A stretch of 64,000 nt of DNA from Colius striatus. Lineage: Eukaryota; Chordata; Aves; Coliiformes; Coliidae. The position numbers and the translations under genes were made by a program. Below, one piece after another: positions 43,601 to 53,365 of the stretch (the stretch's first letter is position 1; each line of letters opens with the position of its first letter). The notes under the pieces are model-generated. The model was not told the DNA's origin. It saw nothing but the letters and a program-made list of their open reading frames with translations, and made no database searches. Location: positions 36,939,001-37,003,000 of the forward strand of contig NC_084761.1 of the NCBI RefSeq assembly GCF_028858725.1, in the 5' to 3' direction.

Positions 43601-46600
43601 GTTTTTTCAATACTGTAGGAGAAATAGTGATTCTGAGCTTGGTTCATTTACAAATAATTAACAATGACACTAGGCAATCAGACACTTGTTCCCACTGTCA
43701 ACAATGCAACACGATTCCACTGCCCCCTTCCCCATCCTACCCCAACAACTCTGGAGAGTTACAAACTGTGCAATTACTTCCAGGATACATTTTTTTTTAA
43801 AGCATTTGAAAGCAGTGACATTTGCTTTATAGTAAATAATGCAAACAACTGGAATTTTAAAAGCATGAATGCACGCAGATCAATCTGTAACACTTTAACT
43901 GACTTACACATATTAAGTATTTGAATGCCAAATCATTCCTCTTGCTCCCAGGAGACACAGAGTATTTATGAAGGCACTTTAACAAGACATTCTTAGCAAA
44001 AGAGCATCCAGGGCAAGCAGTAGCAAATAAGAAAGGGACAATCGAAAAAAAAAAAAAAAAATCACTCCTGTATGCCACAGGAAAACACAAAGAAACAAAC
44101 TCCTGAAATGACACAGCCTTACAGGGCAAAAGCATGTTCATGGGAACTTTGCAAAAAGTTAGTGAGTAACTGAAGACACAGAGACTTACAGAGCCTGGAA
44201 ACTTCAAGAAGAAGCTTCACCCAGCACATATATATTTTCAGTCAAAACCAGGGAAGTTAACTTTTATTTTAAACTATATGGACATAGAAAAGCCAACCAG
44301 TTGTTTCCAGACAGTGGTAAAAAAAACTCATGCAAATGAGACACCCCGCCCTCCCCCATGATTTCACTTAAATTCAGTAGGCAATGAGCATCTATGGACA
44401 TAGTAAGTGTAACAGTATACTGACATACTGAAAACAGGACTAAAAGTATACAAGATAAAACCCTGTAGACACATTTAACATTCATCGAGTCCTTCAGCAA
44501 ACACAGAGAGCTTCTCTACTTTGGCAAACAGGTGTTTTAAAGCCTGTCACTTTTATGTATCTGGAAGTCTGAACTAATCAAGTCAATAAGAGTAGAAGTA
44601 GCACAAAGCAGTTACCATATGAAAGGAGACAACCAAGTTTATTCCTTCATTACAAGTGAGGAAGAGAGTGATGCTTTTGAGACATGTCGAACAAGTTTTG
44701 GGTCCAAATACACAATTAGCAACAAATACAGCATCTCAAAAGAGTCAAAGGACAATAAGCTATCCACTTGTTGTAAAGGTCAGGCAAGAGGTAGAGCAGA
44801 AAGATAACCATCTAACAAGGTGTATAATGTGACACCTGTGAATCCCGACAACAAGATCCTTCCCATTGAGTTACCTACAGCAGACACCACCTTTTTACTA
44901 ACATTCTAAACAGAGACCCAACTGTGACCCACTGATGGAAAGCTCAGTATTAGATGCTGGTTTCTCTTTAAACAGCACAAAAGTTACAAACAGCACTAAA
45001 GACAGCTTAATATTTCAAAACAATCCTTAATGTTGCTTGTGAGCACCAGTGCTGTGCACATTGCAGGTAGGTTGAACAACTCTAACAGGAACAAACAAGG
45101 ACTCCCAAATAATCCATCAAAAAGTTTTTTGTGTGGTAGAAAAGGCTTCCCATATCTAATAGTTCAAGCAATCATTACAAATGCATGTATGCTAAAAGGT
45201 CACTCCCTGCAACCAACATTCTAACTGCACAGACAGCAGCAGAGTCCTTTCTGTTCAACCTCATCTGAAACTGGATGAAACACTAGACTATAGAACAGCT
45301 AAAGCAAACATGTGGTAGGCCTACAGGCAAGAATAGCATTTTCCTCTCTGAAAATCACACCGGTAAATCAAGAATAATATGAACAAGTTTCAGGTGCAAG
45401 CTTTTGAGGCCTGGAGAGTAAAGAAGGCACCTCACTGTGTACCTTTGAAATGACCTTAGCCTACAAAATAAAGCCAGCCTGAACAACTCCACAGGAAAAC
45501 AGCCTTTTGTGCACATTGCTAAAATAAATCATGTTTAAAAGTTATTTTTCACCTACAGATAAATACTCTCTGTGCAACCATAGTCTAAATGTTACTTTAT
45601 TTGACCATAGCCCTCAATGCAGCACAGTACTGCTAATTTTCAAATTCATTGGCTTTGAGTTCACACAACCGACTATCGAGTTTCACTTTCCAGTTCCTTG
45701 TCACAACACCTACGAGAGCCTGCACACTCTGCAGCTTCCGACATCCACGTAGGTTTAAATAGCCAGCAATGCAGGAGCCCTACATCATATGTTGCCAACT
45801 CCATTTAGCAACGAGAAAGCTACCTTTTAAATTTTTTTAAATTCTTGTTACCAAAATGAGAACTTCTCTTTCATTTTATTCCAACTGTTAGCAACTACGA
45901 TGTGCTTGCTTTTGTACAGATAAGCCTTAACTCCACAGCAAACAAAAGAACAGCATCGTGGCTCTTTTGCCACTGTAATGAACCCAATGCACAGACGTAG
46001 TATTTTGAAAATCTCTTACCCTAGCAGAAATGTCATACTGTAAGCCCTTTCCGGGCCAGAGGTGAAAGCCTATAACTTAAAAGGCCATAAAACAGAAAGC
46101 GTTGCTGGGGAAGTGCTGACACGGCCTTTCACCGGAGCAGATCACCAGCCCATGGTTGCTTCTACGCTGCCACACTGGCCCAACCAGCCTAAGCACGCTC
46201 TTTGCTTGGCCCAGCTACTTCGGCAAGAGGTGAGCTCCAGCGCGGAGCCGACCGGCTCATCCGCCTTCAGCTCTCCGCGCGCCCGGACAGAAGCTGGGCA
46301 CTCCCATTTCAATCTCGCCGTGTGGGAAGATGGCAGTGGGGCAGGACACACGTGGGCCCCTACCGCCCGCGCACTGGAGGCTGAGGCCACTCTCCCGCTA
46401 CGGGGAGTGGGGAAGGGCCAGGGAGGATTCCTACCCGAGGTGTCGCAGTCGGGGCCCGGCGATCGGAGTGGGGAGGCAGCACCCCTCTCCCCCGCCCGCA
46501 CACTTGCCCCAGTGGCCCCCGCCCGCGTGCCCTTACCTTGTCGCTATCTGCCTCCTCTTCCTCCTCATCCTCCTCCTCGGCGGCCGCCCTTCGCCGCCGC

Positions 46601-46611
46601 CGCGCCGACAT
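16486..46611 (-). CDS. CDS1: CDS1, phosphatidate cytidylyltransferase 1 (whole coding span, 13 exons)
   Basis: CDP-diacylglycerol synthase converts phosphatidic acid and CTP to CDP-diacylglycerol, feeding phosphatidylinositol, phosphatidylglycerol and cardiolipin synthesis; it is a multi-pass ER membrane enzyme. Joining 13 exons on the minus strand (coding lengths 75,119,97,98,140,59,83,88,69,153,120,104,130) gives 1335 nt, 444 residues plus TAA, with every phase matching. The CTP-transferase signature lies at residues 358-384: SGFKR, then KD, then [11 protein letters not shown]. Hydrophobic segments lie near residues 73-99, 130-142, 168-186, 192-209, 221-247, 265-282 and 339-359. The end, [11 protein letters not shown], resembles human CDS1 (EKGILQPTLKV) and not CDS2. 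Human CDS1 is 461 residues; the difference is mainly a shorter N-terminus. The start is the only ATG seen in frame at the 5' end of exon 1. Exon calls rest on my recall of the human protein plus visible splice sites. Confidence 0.97.
16616..17788 (-). other. CDS1: CDS1 intron 12 (1.2 kb)
   Basis: GTATGA...AG. Unique AT-rich sequence; nothing recognised. Confidence 0.92.
17789..17892 (-). CDS. CDS1: CDS1 exon 12
   Basis: Codes residues 368-401 plus two bases of Arg402. It carries the second half of the signature, [17 protein letters not shown], with the HGG and DRxD residues expected for nucleotide and metal binding, then [17 protein letters not shown]. The acceptor is CAAAAG, after a mixed tract, and the donor GTATGA. 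Confidence 0.98.
17893..18995 (-). other. CDS1: CDS1 intron 11 (1.1 kb)
   Basis: GTGTGT...AG. Contains the 17-bp direct repeat and, close to the exon 12 acceptor, an A-rich (transcript T-rich) tract at 17922-17940. Confidence 0.92.
18859..18903 (+). repeat. 17-bp direct repeat in CDS1 intron 11
   Basis: CTAGAAACACTAGGTAC at 18859-18875 and 18887-18903, separated by 11 bases. Lies about 90 bp beyond the exon 11 donor. Confidence 0.9.
18996..19115 (-). CDS. CDS1: CDS1 exon 11
   Basis: Codes residues 328-367: [20 protein letters not shown], then [20 protein letters not shown]. It carries the first half of the CTP-transferase signature ([10 protein letters not shown]). The acceptor is TTTGTAG, after a long pyrimidine tract, and the donor is GTGTGT. 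Confidence 0.98.
19116..22079 (-). other. CDS1: CDS1 intron 10 (3.0 kb)
   Basis: GTAAGG...AG. Contains the 580-bp antisense CR1 and a long T/G-rich tract at 19690-19790. Confidence 0.92.
20521..21101 (+). mobile_element. CR1 LINE 3' fragment (CDS1 intron 10, antisense)
   Basis: Contains the C-terminal reverse-transcriptase-frame region (CTGGCCAGCAGGTCAAGGGA, then GGAGTACTGTGTCCAGTTCT), the CR1 3' part (GTTGGACTGAATGATCTCTA) and a terminal TGTGATTCTATT. The reading frame is broken. It is one of the longer CR1 pieces in the window, about 580 bp. Confidence 0.93.
22080..22232 (-). CDS. CDS1: CDS1 exon 10
   Basis: Codes residues 277-327. It includes [20 protein letters not shown] and [20 protein letters not shown], then LGW. 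It covers a membrane segment and the large lumenal or loop region that is the most variable part of the catalytic half. In phase 0 at both ends. The acceptor is TTTTCAG and the donor GTAAGG. Confidence 0.97.
22233..23020 (-). other. CDS1: CDS1 intron 9 (0.8 kb)
   Basis: GTAAGT...AG. Nothing recognised. Confidence 0.92.
23021..23089 (-). CDS. CDS1: CDS1 exon 9
   Basis: Codes residues 254-276, beginning [20 protein letters not shown]. The SPKKTWEG motif is a family hallmark close to the catalytic site. In phase 0 at both ends. The acceptor is GCTTAG and the donor GTAAGT. Confidence 0.98.
23090..24123 (-). other. CDS1: CDS1 intron 8 (1.0 kb)
   Basis: GTATGT...AG. Unique sequence, with a less AT-rich patch at 23260-23520 that carries a chance 128-codon ORF on the opposite strand. 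Confidence 0.92.
24124..24211 (-). CDS. CDS1: CDS1 exon 8
   Basis: Codes the end of Trp224 and residues 225-253: [20 protein letters not shown], then FFGRTPLIK. The CND motif is a conserved feature of the family. The human protein has ITAYLFG where this has IAAYIFG. The acceptor is TCTCTAG and the donor GTATGT. Confidence 0.97.
24212..25650 (-). other. CDS1: CDS1 intron 7 (1.4 kb)
   Basis: GTAAGG...AG. Unique AT-rich sequence; nothing recognised. Confidence 0.92.
25651..25733 (-). CDS. CDS1: CDS1 exon 7
   Basis: Codes residues 197-223 plus two bases of Trp224: [20 protein letters not shown], then NLFEGMI. This is part of the catalytic CTP-transferase domain and matches the human sequence. 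The acceptor is TTAACAG and the donor GTAAGG. It is too short to show as a long ORF. Confidence 0.97.
25734..27807 (-). other. CDS1: CDS1 intron 6 (2.1 kb)
   Basis: GTGTGT...AG. Only the GT/G-rich segment near 27101-27190 stands out. Confidence 0.92.
27101..27131 (+). repeat. Short (GT)n and G-rich segment
   Basis: GTGTGTGTGTGTGT followed by TTGGGGGTGACAGGGAGTGG in CDS1 intron 6. Simple repeat only. Confidence 0.8.
27808..27866 (-). CDS. CDS1: CDS1 exon 6
   Basis: This 59-nt exon completes Gly177 and codes residues 178-196, [19 protein letters not shown]. It covers the end of one membrane segment and a basic loop. The acceptor is TTTTACAG and the donor GTGTGT. It is read from a frame that crosses no long ORF, so conservation and phase are the evidence. 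Confidence 0.96.
27867..29884 (-). other. CDS1: CDS1 intron 5 (2.0 kb)
   Basis: GTGAGT...AG. Contains one well preserved CR1 fragment; nothing else is recognised. Confidence 0.92.
28922..29404 (-). mobile_element. CR1 LINE 3' fragment (CDS1 intron 5, sense)
   Basis: Starts on the plus strand with the inverted terminal repeat TCATAGAATCATAGAATTG, then GGGTTGGGAGGGACCTTTAG and the rest of the CR1 3' region up to GAACTGGACACAGTACTCC. It is one of the best preserved termini in the window, suggesting a relatively young copy. Confidence 0.95.
29885..30024 (-). CDS. CDS1: CDS1 exon 5
   Basis: Codes the end of Trp130, residues 131-176 and one base of Gly177. It contains [20 protein letters not shown] and [16 protein letters not shown], nearly identical to human CDS1. 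Arg-Arg replaces the human Arg-Glu after FVQ. The acceptor is TTGTAG and the donor GTGAGT. Confidence 0.98.
30079..30195 (-). mobile_element. Short CR1 LINE tail (CDS1 intron 4)
   Basis: The roughly 115-bp 3' end only: GGGTTGGAAGAGACCTTGAA, then GATCATCTAGTCCAACCTCC and the sequence up to CACAGGAACTTGTCC. It begins 54 bp beyond the exon 5 acceptor, so it lies close to the branch-point region of that intron. Confidence 0.9.
31192..31766 (-). mobile_element. Solo LTR of the same family, opposite orientation (CDS1 intron 4)
   Basis: About 575 bp. Read on the minus strand it begins TGTCATGGTTTAACCCCTGC and ends near CAGATGAAACCAGGGCA. It shares with the 57-kb copy the GGGTTGAGATAAGAACAGTT core and the AGCTACTAGGAAGAAAATTA segment. 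No clear target duplication remains. It lies in the same sense as CDS1 and no internal retroviral sequence is present. Confidence 0.75.
32022..32119 (-). CDS. CDS1: CDS1 exon 4
   Basis: Codes residues 98-129 plus two bases of Trp130: [20 protein letters not shown], then [12 protein letters not shown]. It joins the first membrane segments to the next and is very close to the human sequence. The acceptor is TATTTTAG and the donor GTGAGT. Confidence 0.97.
32120..34922 (-). other. CDS1: CDS1 intron 3 (2.8 kb)
   Basis: GTAAGT...AG. Contains the internally deleted CR1 and a T/G-rich tract near 34544-34575. Confidence 0.92.
33370..34060 (+). mobile_element. Internally deleted CR1 LINE (CDS1 intron 3, antisense)
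   Basis: The first part (to about 33710) resembles the CR1 ORF2 linker before the reverse transcriptase, with a frame reading [14 protein letters not shown]. The second part (from about 33720) resembles the C-terminal reverse-transcriptase region, including [10 protein letters not shown] and the [15 protein letters not shown] segment. Most of the polymerase core and the CR1 3' tail are missing. Dead copy. Confidence 0.8.
34923..35019 (-). CDS. CDS1: CDS1 exon 3
   Basis: Codes the end of Arg65 and residues 66-97, beginning [18 protein letters not shown] and running into a hydrophobic stretch that forms the first membrane segment. The acceptor is ATATAG and the donor GTAAGT. It ends in phase 0. 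Confidence 0.97.
35393..35414 (+). repeat. Poly-G run of 22 (poly-C in the CDS1 transcript)
   Basis: An uninterrupted run of 22 G in CDS1 intron 2. G-quadruplex-forming on the plus strand. Its length may be inexact because sequencing often miscounts such runs. Confidence 0.9.
35655..36141 (-). mobile_element. Older CR1-like LINE fragment (CDS1 intron 2)
   Basis: Plus strand reads GGTTGGAAAAGACCTTTAAG, then ACCACTTCTCTGGACAACTT and CTCAGCTGCTCCTCACAGAG, and ends near AACACAGTACTCAAGGTGTA. This is a diverged CR1 subfamily distinct from the others here; its terminal repeat has been lost. Confidence 0.85.
36335..36372 (+). repeat. Two adjacent poly-A runs
   Basis: A13 and about A21 separated by TCCAC in CDS1 intron 2, where they are poly-U in the transcript. 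No retroposed gene adjoins them. Confidence 0.85.
38616..38734 (-). CDS. CDS1: CDS1 exon 2
   Basis: Codes residues 26-64 plus two bases of Arg65. This is the cytosolic N-terminal region, with an acidic part ([18 protein letters not shown]) followed by the conserved [15 protein letters not shown]. The acceptor is TTTAAAG and the donor is GTGTAG, a weaker but canonical GT donor. It matches the human PEILKKALSGLSSR segment. Confidence 0.95.
38735..46536 (-). other. CDS1: CDS1 intron 1 (7.8 kb)
   Basis: Largest intron, GTAAGG...AG. No transposon is recognised. It holds the inverted repeat at 39194, a short isolated GC-rich patch near 40140-40300, a hairpin-like GAGTTCC/GGAACTC repeat near 42486-42520, and an A18-type run near 44045. 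First-intron enhancers are possible but not visible. Confidence 0.9.
39194..39225. repeat. 11-bp inverted repeat (hairpin) in CDS1 intron 1
   Basis: AACAGCCTCTT pairs exactly with AAGAGGCTGTT; the inner CAT/ATG can add three pairs with a 2-base bulge. Too short for a microRNA precursor on its own. Confidence 0.8.
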
Positions 46612-47260
46612 CGCGCCGCGGGAGCCCAACAGCCACCCGGCGGCGAGCGGGCACAGGCAGGGCAGGGCAGGGCCGAGCCGACTGGGACGGGGAGGGCGCG
46701 GAGGCCGCGCCGCGGAGAGCCCGGCCGCCGCTGCCTCGCCTCCCCTCCCTCGCAGAGCCCGGCGTTACACCCCGCAACGCGGGGGCGCTCCCGCGGCGGA
46801 CGCTACAGCTCGCAGACGCGGCCGGACCCCAGCGCCCCGGCAGCGGAAAAGCGCCCGCAGCCCCACGGCGGCGGCTGGAGCAGAGAGGGCGGGCCAGGGT
46901 TGCCCAGGTGCGCCCAGCACCCCGCCCCCAACTCTGGCACCACCCACAGCGGCGGGCGGAGCGGGGACGGTAACGCCGGGGCGGAGCGGGCAGCGACCGG
47001 CTTGCGGTTCTCCTGCACAGGTTCCCCCCCCCGCGGGTGCTTCTCGTCTGCCCGGGGCTGCCATCGTCTCCCGTGCTTCCTCGCAGACTCCCGCAATTCG
47101 GGCATGGAGCTGCGGAGTGTGTGTCAGAACGGCTCCGGCGTGCGGCTTGCCCGCGGTCCGGCCCCGAAGCCCGCAGGATCCCCATCCGCACGCAGCCCAC
47201 GGTGCCAGCTCTGTGTCGACACCTGCGGACGCCGGTGCTGCAGCTCACGCGGGCATCCTT
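46200..47260. promoter_or_regulatory. CDS1: CpG island at the CDS1 promoter and first exon
   Basis: About 1 kb of GC-rich, CpG-dense DNA surrounds exon 1 and its 5' flank. It contains GC-box-like runs (CCCCGCCCCC near 46920; GGGCGGAGCGGGG-like sequence just after). No TATA box is evident upstream of the ATG on the minus strand, so a dispersed housekeeping-type promoter is likely. The long ORFs seen here in several frames on both strands are a by-product of high GC content. Confidence 0.8.
46537..46611 (-). CDS. CDS1: CDS1 exon 1 (start codon)
   Basis: Codes residues 1-25: MSARRRRR, three Ala, then an acidic run ending ADSDK, phase 0. The donor is GTAAGG directly after the Lys codon. The ATG has a purine at -3 (GCG before ATG) and is the first in-frame ATG; a TTG six codons upstream is not a likely start. 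The exon sits in a CpG island. Human exon 1 codes a longer, differently composed cytosolic head that also ends in SDK, which anchors the junction. The start is the least certain part of the gene because this region is poorly conserved. Confidence 0.85.
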
Positions 47261-50200
47261 GGTTGCCTGTTAAGTGCTTTGATTACTCTGGAATACTTGG
47301 TCCACCTGCTATATGTATGTCCATGTGAAAAAGTAGGTTGGGTACTTGCCACTGGCCTATACAGAAAAGTAACACACCTGCCTGAGAGTTCACAGGCAAG
47401 CTAAATGCTCTACAACGGCAGTTGCACGTGCCCTGGAACGGATATTACGCTGTCAGCTCTCAAAACAGCCACTGCTCACTAGTCAGGCATACCCACAAGC
47501 TGTCCAGAGGGTAGATGTGAAAGGCACACAGTGCTTGGGCTGTCTTCACCCAACTGGCACCTGTACAGTAGACATAGAGGGTGGGCCTGGGTGTGTAACA
47601 AAGCAGGATGTGTCCCTTTGCAGGGGCAAGCAGACCCTGCTGAGCACTGTGACCTGTTGAGCTGTCCAGAAATCACCTCTCTCTATTAAGATATGCCACA
47701 ATTTGATGTCATACCGGTCCCTGGGTACAGTTCAGATGACTGTGTCGGAGTGCCTCTCAGCTCTACCATGATGCTGCCAGGTGATCAGGAGAGCAACCAC
47801 TACTTTTGCTTCCCAAAGCCTGCTGCATTCCTCTGCCCACCCTGTTAGAGTACCCGTCCCACTCCACTGTGCTTATATGGCTACTGACAGTCTGGCCATG
47901 GCAACAGCTGTCTGCTCCGGAGCATTCCCATAAAGACAGCCTAGGTGTCACCTTGGTGTTCATATGCTGGCCTACAGAGTCTGCAAACACAGGGCCAGTG
48001 CAAGGCAGTGTGTAGCCGTATCTGCTGTCATGTACGTTATCTCTATGGTGACTGGTTTCACTGAGCTTGATTTGGTCTATTTAATGATTCGGTTTTATTA
48101 TGTAAACAACATTATTATTACATCACTTCAAAGGTATCCTTGGCATGTTTTTAATGACAATGCCATGGTTGAGGAAGTTAGAGCAAGCTACTGTGAGCAG
48201 ACACAGACTATGGCATTGATTAACCATCTCCAGCCTTGCTGCTGAGAAGCATATTCAGTGGCGCTCAGGGAGAACAGGTATTTCTGTGATTTACCTGTGC
48301 ACTGCAGGTAGCACACCTGCAGATACATCCCCAAGCACATACAAAAAATAATGTGCTAAGAAGAGGTCGGTTCCAGCAGAAGGCAAACCACAGATCCAAC
48401 ACCAGAGCAGACAGGCCACAGAGGCACAGTTTCTGTCATTGGGTCCTTTATGGACAAATGTTGCAGAGGCAGCCCCCCCTGAACATCACATGGCCAGGGT
48501 CCTTCAACACTTCACTCTTATCTTAAATTTATTTATCCATAAGTGATATATTATGGGGGAAAATGTTGTCAAACGTCATTTCTCCTTCCTCAGGATATGC
48601 AAGAGTGGCAAACAGTTCCTCAACAGGGAGGAAACCTAAACCATATAGGGTAAGCTGAATGCAGAATGGATCCCAATGGTTAACAAGGCATCTTTTCCAT
48701 TCTTGCCTCTTTCAGTATGTTTCTACCATTGAGTCTTCCCTTGCAAGTATTTCTCTAGCAAAGCTTTCAGAAGAAACCACAGTTTTGCCTACTTCAAGTG
48801 CCAAGACATGCGCATACTCTGTTGGCCCTGCAATGGGACTGTCTAGAGAACAGCAGAGAGAAAGTAAGAAGTGGTTTGTCTGACCTCCGCAGCTTTGCTA
48901 CCTATGGTGACTGCAGTGTGTGGAGAAGACATCCATGTTTTTTTCCCCAGTGTGCAGATCCCACATCCAGTTCAGTAGGCTGGGGTGGAATGGACACTGC
49001 TCTACAGCCACCATGCAGCAGCTAGGTCTAGCTGAAGAAGTATACGCCTTGTTATAGACCTTCCTGGTAAACTTGACCTAACAAATACAGGGCTAAGAAT
49101 GAATAGATGCTACAGTTCTGCCACAGAAAGGGCCCTTCTGTTGTCAACAAGACAGAGGCAATGCTTCAATACCTGCATAAAGATCATTAAGCAGATCCTT
49201 GTCCCATCCATGGAGAGAGTAAGAGCTAGCATTTTTCCTGTATCTTTGCTCCATCCTCAACCTAAACACTGAAGGGAAAAAGAATTCTCCTAGAAAAACT
49301 TGGAGGAAAAAATATGTGTTTAGCAAATGGTATGATGGAAGGAAGTAACAATAATGGTAAAGGAGGAAAAGGTAAAGTACTTGGAACATATTAATGAGCA
49401 GAGGCAAGGTGAGTGCACAAAACTGAGTCACTTCATTTGGGGAATAAATAAAGACAGCAAGCAATTAACAACTGGTGACAGTGGGGTGAGGGAATGAGCA
49501 ATCTTCTGGTAACCGGGAGAGAGAGAATTAAAAACAATGACCAGGCTCCAGTGTGATCAGACAGGAACCCAGCCCCAGCTTTTCTCCTTCTCTCTCCCAG
49601 CTGGATACTCCTGCTGCTGCCATGCACCTTTTCACCTGAGGGAGGGTGAGTGAAACTGCTATATGGAAGCAAAGCTTTTCAAGCCTCTCCTGCCCAAGGG
49701 AAAAAGATAAGGGGCTCCCAGAGAGCAAGCAGAGTGTGGGAGTGTGGTTGTCTTGCTTCTAGGTCACAGCTCCTTGCAGTCACGGGAACCCAGTGTGCCT
49801 CTTCAGCTGCAGCTGGTTAGACTGGTTGGATGGGAATTTTCCAAGTCAACACCCTGTTACTCAGGTTCCTTTGGGGCAAGTAACTACACTGGCTGAAATG
49901 TAACATCACCTCTCCAAATGTTTTGAGCCTGCATGGTTTCACAATGTGTGGCAGAAATGTCCATCTTCTCTGCCCACAAATATGCTATTGTGTCAGCCAC
50001 TGACTTTTCTGATATGCAAATATTATCACCTGTCTTATATGGAAGTTCAGTATCTTGCTGTCTGAAGCCTCAGAGGTTTTTGTTGCTCTGTTTTGCCTTT
50101 GCCTTCTCCTTGTATTTCCACATGGATTTGGTGTCTCAAAGCTGCCAGCAAACAACCCAAACCCCTGGCACCTGGTTCAACACCTGCAGTGCAGGAAAAC

Positions 50201-53200
50201 TCTCAAGATGCACATCCCTGCACTCCCTTCAAGTGCCCATAAACACATCACCTGCCCTGGCCACACTCTCCCCTGTCCAAATTCTAGTTATCCACAGCAG
50301 GCAGATCTGCCTTGCCTGCTTAGCCAGGAGCTGCCTCTGCTCTGTGCCAGGACCTACATACAGAAGGAGGAGTTCTCTGCAGTCAGATGCAAAACGAAAG
50401 CTCTGACATTAAAACAGTTACATAAGCTCTGCATTAAAGCACTTGCATAAGCCACGTACAGCCTTACGACAGAAAGGCAGGGAGGCTGCTGCTGTCTCCA
50501 CTGACCAACAGAAAGCCCTTTGCACAGAAGAGAAGCAGAGCTGGGCTGCTTCATTGCTGCTGAAGCAGGAGCAAATAGAAGGAACTGGTCCCTTGTCTGC
50601 TCGGAGGCTGGGGAACAGAAGATACCTCTTCTGGACAGACTGTAGACGTGACACTGAGGAGCCCTATTGCTGGTAGCCTAAGAAAGAGAAGCTGTTTGCA
50701 ATTTTGGGGTTTTTTAAATGGATTCCTACTAATGCAAAGAACAAGGGAGACGAGTGGAAAACCTTGATACCTGCTGGTCAGCAGTCAGCCATGTCCAACG
50801 ATGTCAACAGAGGCTCAGTACCTCCTCAGGTTATATTAATTATGAATGATATTGTAATGTGCTGCATTTAATGAATTTATAATATTTTCTCATCCCTAGA
50901 TTGTTACAAAGAGGATAACCCCAAGCCAGAAAGAAGCAGAGAGAACAGCAATACAACATCCTCAGATCAGGCTGTTTGTTCTCCAAAGCAAAAGGCAAGC
51001 TATTAATACCCTGAGCTCTCCTGACAAAACCTAAAGCTGCAGAATGCTGCCTAATGCTACCCTGAGATGGCACAGGGGTGCAGGGCACTGGAGCCCAGGT
51101 GCTCTGGGTATGCCTGAAGCTGAAATTACAGGTCAGAAGACTGGTATTACACAACCTGTGCACTCTGAGATGAATCCTCCTCCAGCCCTAAGCATTAGCT
51201 TCAGACGCTGGAAAAAAAAGGAAAGATGCATCGAAATATAGGAATGTGTGAGTCAATCAAGACACTCCTTTCCCCCCTTCAAATGAATACAGCATGAGCT
51301 CTAATACTGTCTTGCTGGGTTTAATACGGGTCGAAAGGCAATGTTGCTTTGCCAAGGCATATTGAATAGAGCATACATATCTATATTTTAGCAATGTAAA
51401 TCCACTGACAGCCCTGAATTGGTCTTTTGTATTTAGTTAACATGTCACATAATCTTTTGTATAAAAATGTATTGCTAGTCAGAAAAAACCCCAAAACTCA
51501 AACCAAAAAACCCCAACTCACCAAGAAAAAACAACAAAAAAAAATGACCTCATTACTTCTAAATTAAAGACTGAAGTCTGAGGAATGTAATCTAGTGACC
51601 ACTGTGAAGGTCTGGCTGCAGAAATCTTTGCCCCAGGCAGCTGTCACCTTTTGTTTGGTCCAAGTGGTTTAGTATTCCACAGCTACTGAGTTATTTTTTG
51701 ATCCTTTCTTCCTACCATAATCACTGAGATGTTCTTGCTTTTTCCCAAAGAAAAAAGGGTTTGTATGTGCTGGGTGTTTGGCAAGCTGCTTCTGTTTTCA
51801 TGCAAGATGTGAAATTAATTCTTGAACTTACTTGTTGCAGCTGTCTGAACACGCTACGAATCTGCAACACAACCTTCCAGTGCGATTTCATATGTACCCT
51901 ATGTTACACTATCCATATAGATTACTTTTTTAATACAAACATCTGTTTGGAATACCATATTTTTTTGGCTTGCAGCTCTTCACTGCTGGCAGGGGTACAT
52001 TTTGCAAAGAGTGTGTGTGCATGGAAAAAGATGGAGACAAGCCTGACAAGAAAACAGCCTGACTGATACCAGGGGAGGAAATATACCTTTGCTACATCAA
52101 CTGGCTAAGGCTGAAAGGGTAATCACTGAATGGTTTAAAGGGACTAACGGCACTGCTCTGACAAAATGTAAGTGACCGCCAAAGAGAAAAGAGGAGCTGG
52201 CTCCATTCTAGATAAGTCCCACACAGCATAACACTGACAGAATCGGCTCTTCCCTACTAAATTCAGCCTCAAGTCTTTAGAGAAATTAGGGTGCTTTGGG
52301 CAGGACTGAAGAACAAACCACTCTCTGTAAAGTTTCACAAGGTGCTTTTTAAAAGGCCTCATTACACAGTAGTTCTTTTAGGTGGTGCCACAGCTGGGGC
52401 TGCCACACAGCAGCTCCCCAGCATGTTTGGGGTGGTATCAGCCCGGAAGAGTCTCAGGGTGTGCTTGGACACCCAGTCCCTCACAGGGCAAGGTCAGGAA
52501 CCCAAACCCACAGTGGGCAGGGCAGGAGGGAGGAAGAGGAGACCTATTAAGTCCCACACAGCCTCCACCACTCTATTTGGTAAAACCTCCTTGACAGGAG
52601 AAAGTCATTGTACTCAGTGCACTTCTCAGTGGTTTCACTGGAACTGGAGACCATTTATGTTAACATATATATATGATTGGCACCAGTCTTAACAACACAA
52701 GTGCCTGCAGCTAAGAGCCATTTGTCTTCAATCTGAAAGAGAGAATCCATTCTGTGTGACACCAAAGGGATTGTGTTTGTGTCCAGACTTTATTTTCCCT
52801 CTTCAGTCAGAGCTCATTCTGGTTCTTTCTGTGTAAGTGAGGAGACCACAAAGCTCTCTGAGGGCCAGACTCTCAAGGAACAGGCTTTTCATGAAGTATT
52901 TGCTATTTACTTAATTTGTGGTGCCTAGAGCACAGATTGCACTTGTCTCTGCTTTCTGCCACTGGATTTGCTCCCCTCCTTTTTATACTGCTTTCAAGAA
53001 GCTTTATGTCATTTTATTTAATTGAACTCTAGTATTACCCACCCTATTACTTTCCAGTTGACAGGAAAAGTTCACCTAAGGTATGAGTAGGCATATCACC
53101 ATTGATTTTTAGCAGTTTATGAAATATCACTCTGTTTTGCCAGCAATACCATCTTGCTATCTTATCTCAAGGGACAGACAGAGCATTATGGCATGCTCAG

Positions 53201-53365
53201 AGTGTATTTTATAAGTGCCCAGCAGTCGGCGGGATGCAATTAAGCCAAGTAATACAGTCATGATCTGGAAAGGTTGCCCTGTAAAGTCCTGATTCACTGC
53301 CATTTTGTCATGGTAGTTTTCAGATTGAAGTACATCTTGTGCCTTACAAAGATGCTCCTACATAT

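Noticed and set aside
16486-46611. Identification as the paralogue CDS2
   Set aside because: The last exon ([14 protein letters not shown]) and the neighbouring NKX6-1 fit CDS1; CDS2 ends differently.
46062-47404. Long overlapping ORFs (up to 332 codons) in several frames on both strands
   Set aside because: They lie in the CDS1 CpG island, where stop codons are rare. Products are Arg/Pro/Ala-rich with no recognised domain, and the real CDS1 exon 1 lies inside the region in another frame.
49933-50450. Overlapping 157- and 131-codon plus-strand ORFs
   Set aside because: Two frames compete over the same bases. The sequence is Cys/Ser/Leu-rich without any recognised domain, typical of chance frames.
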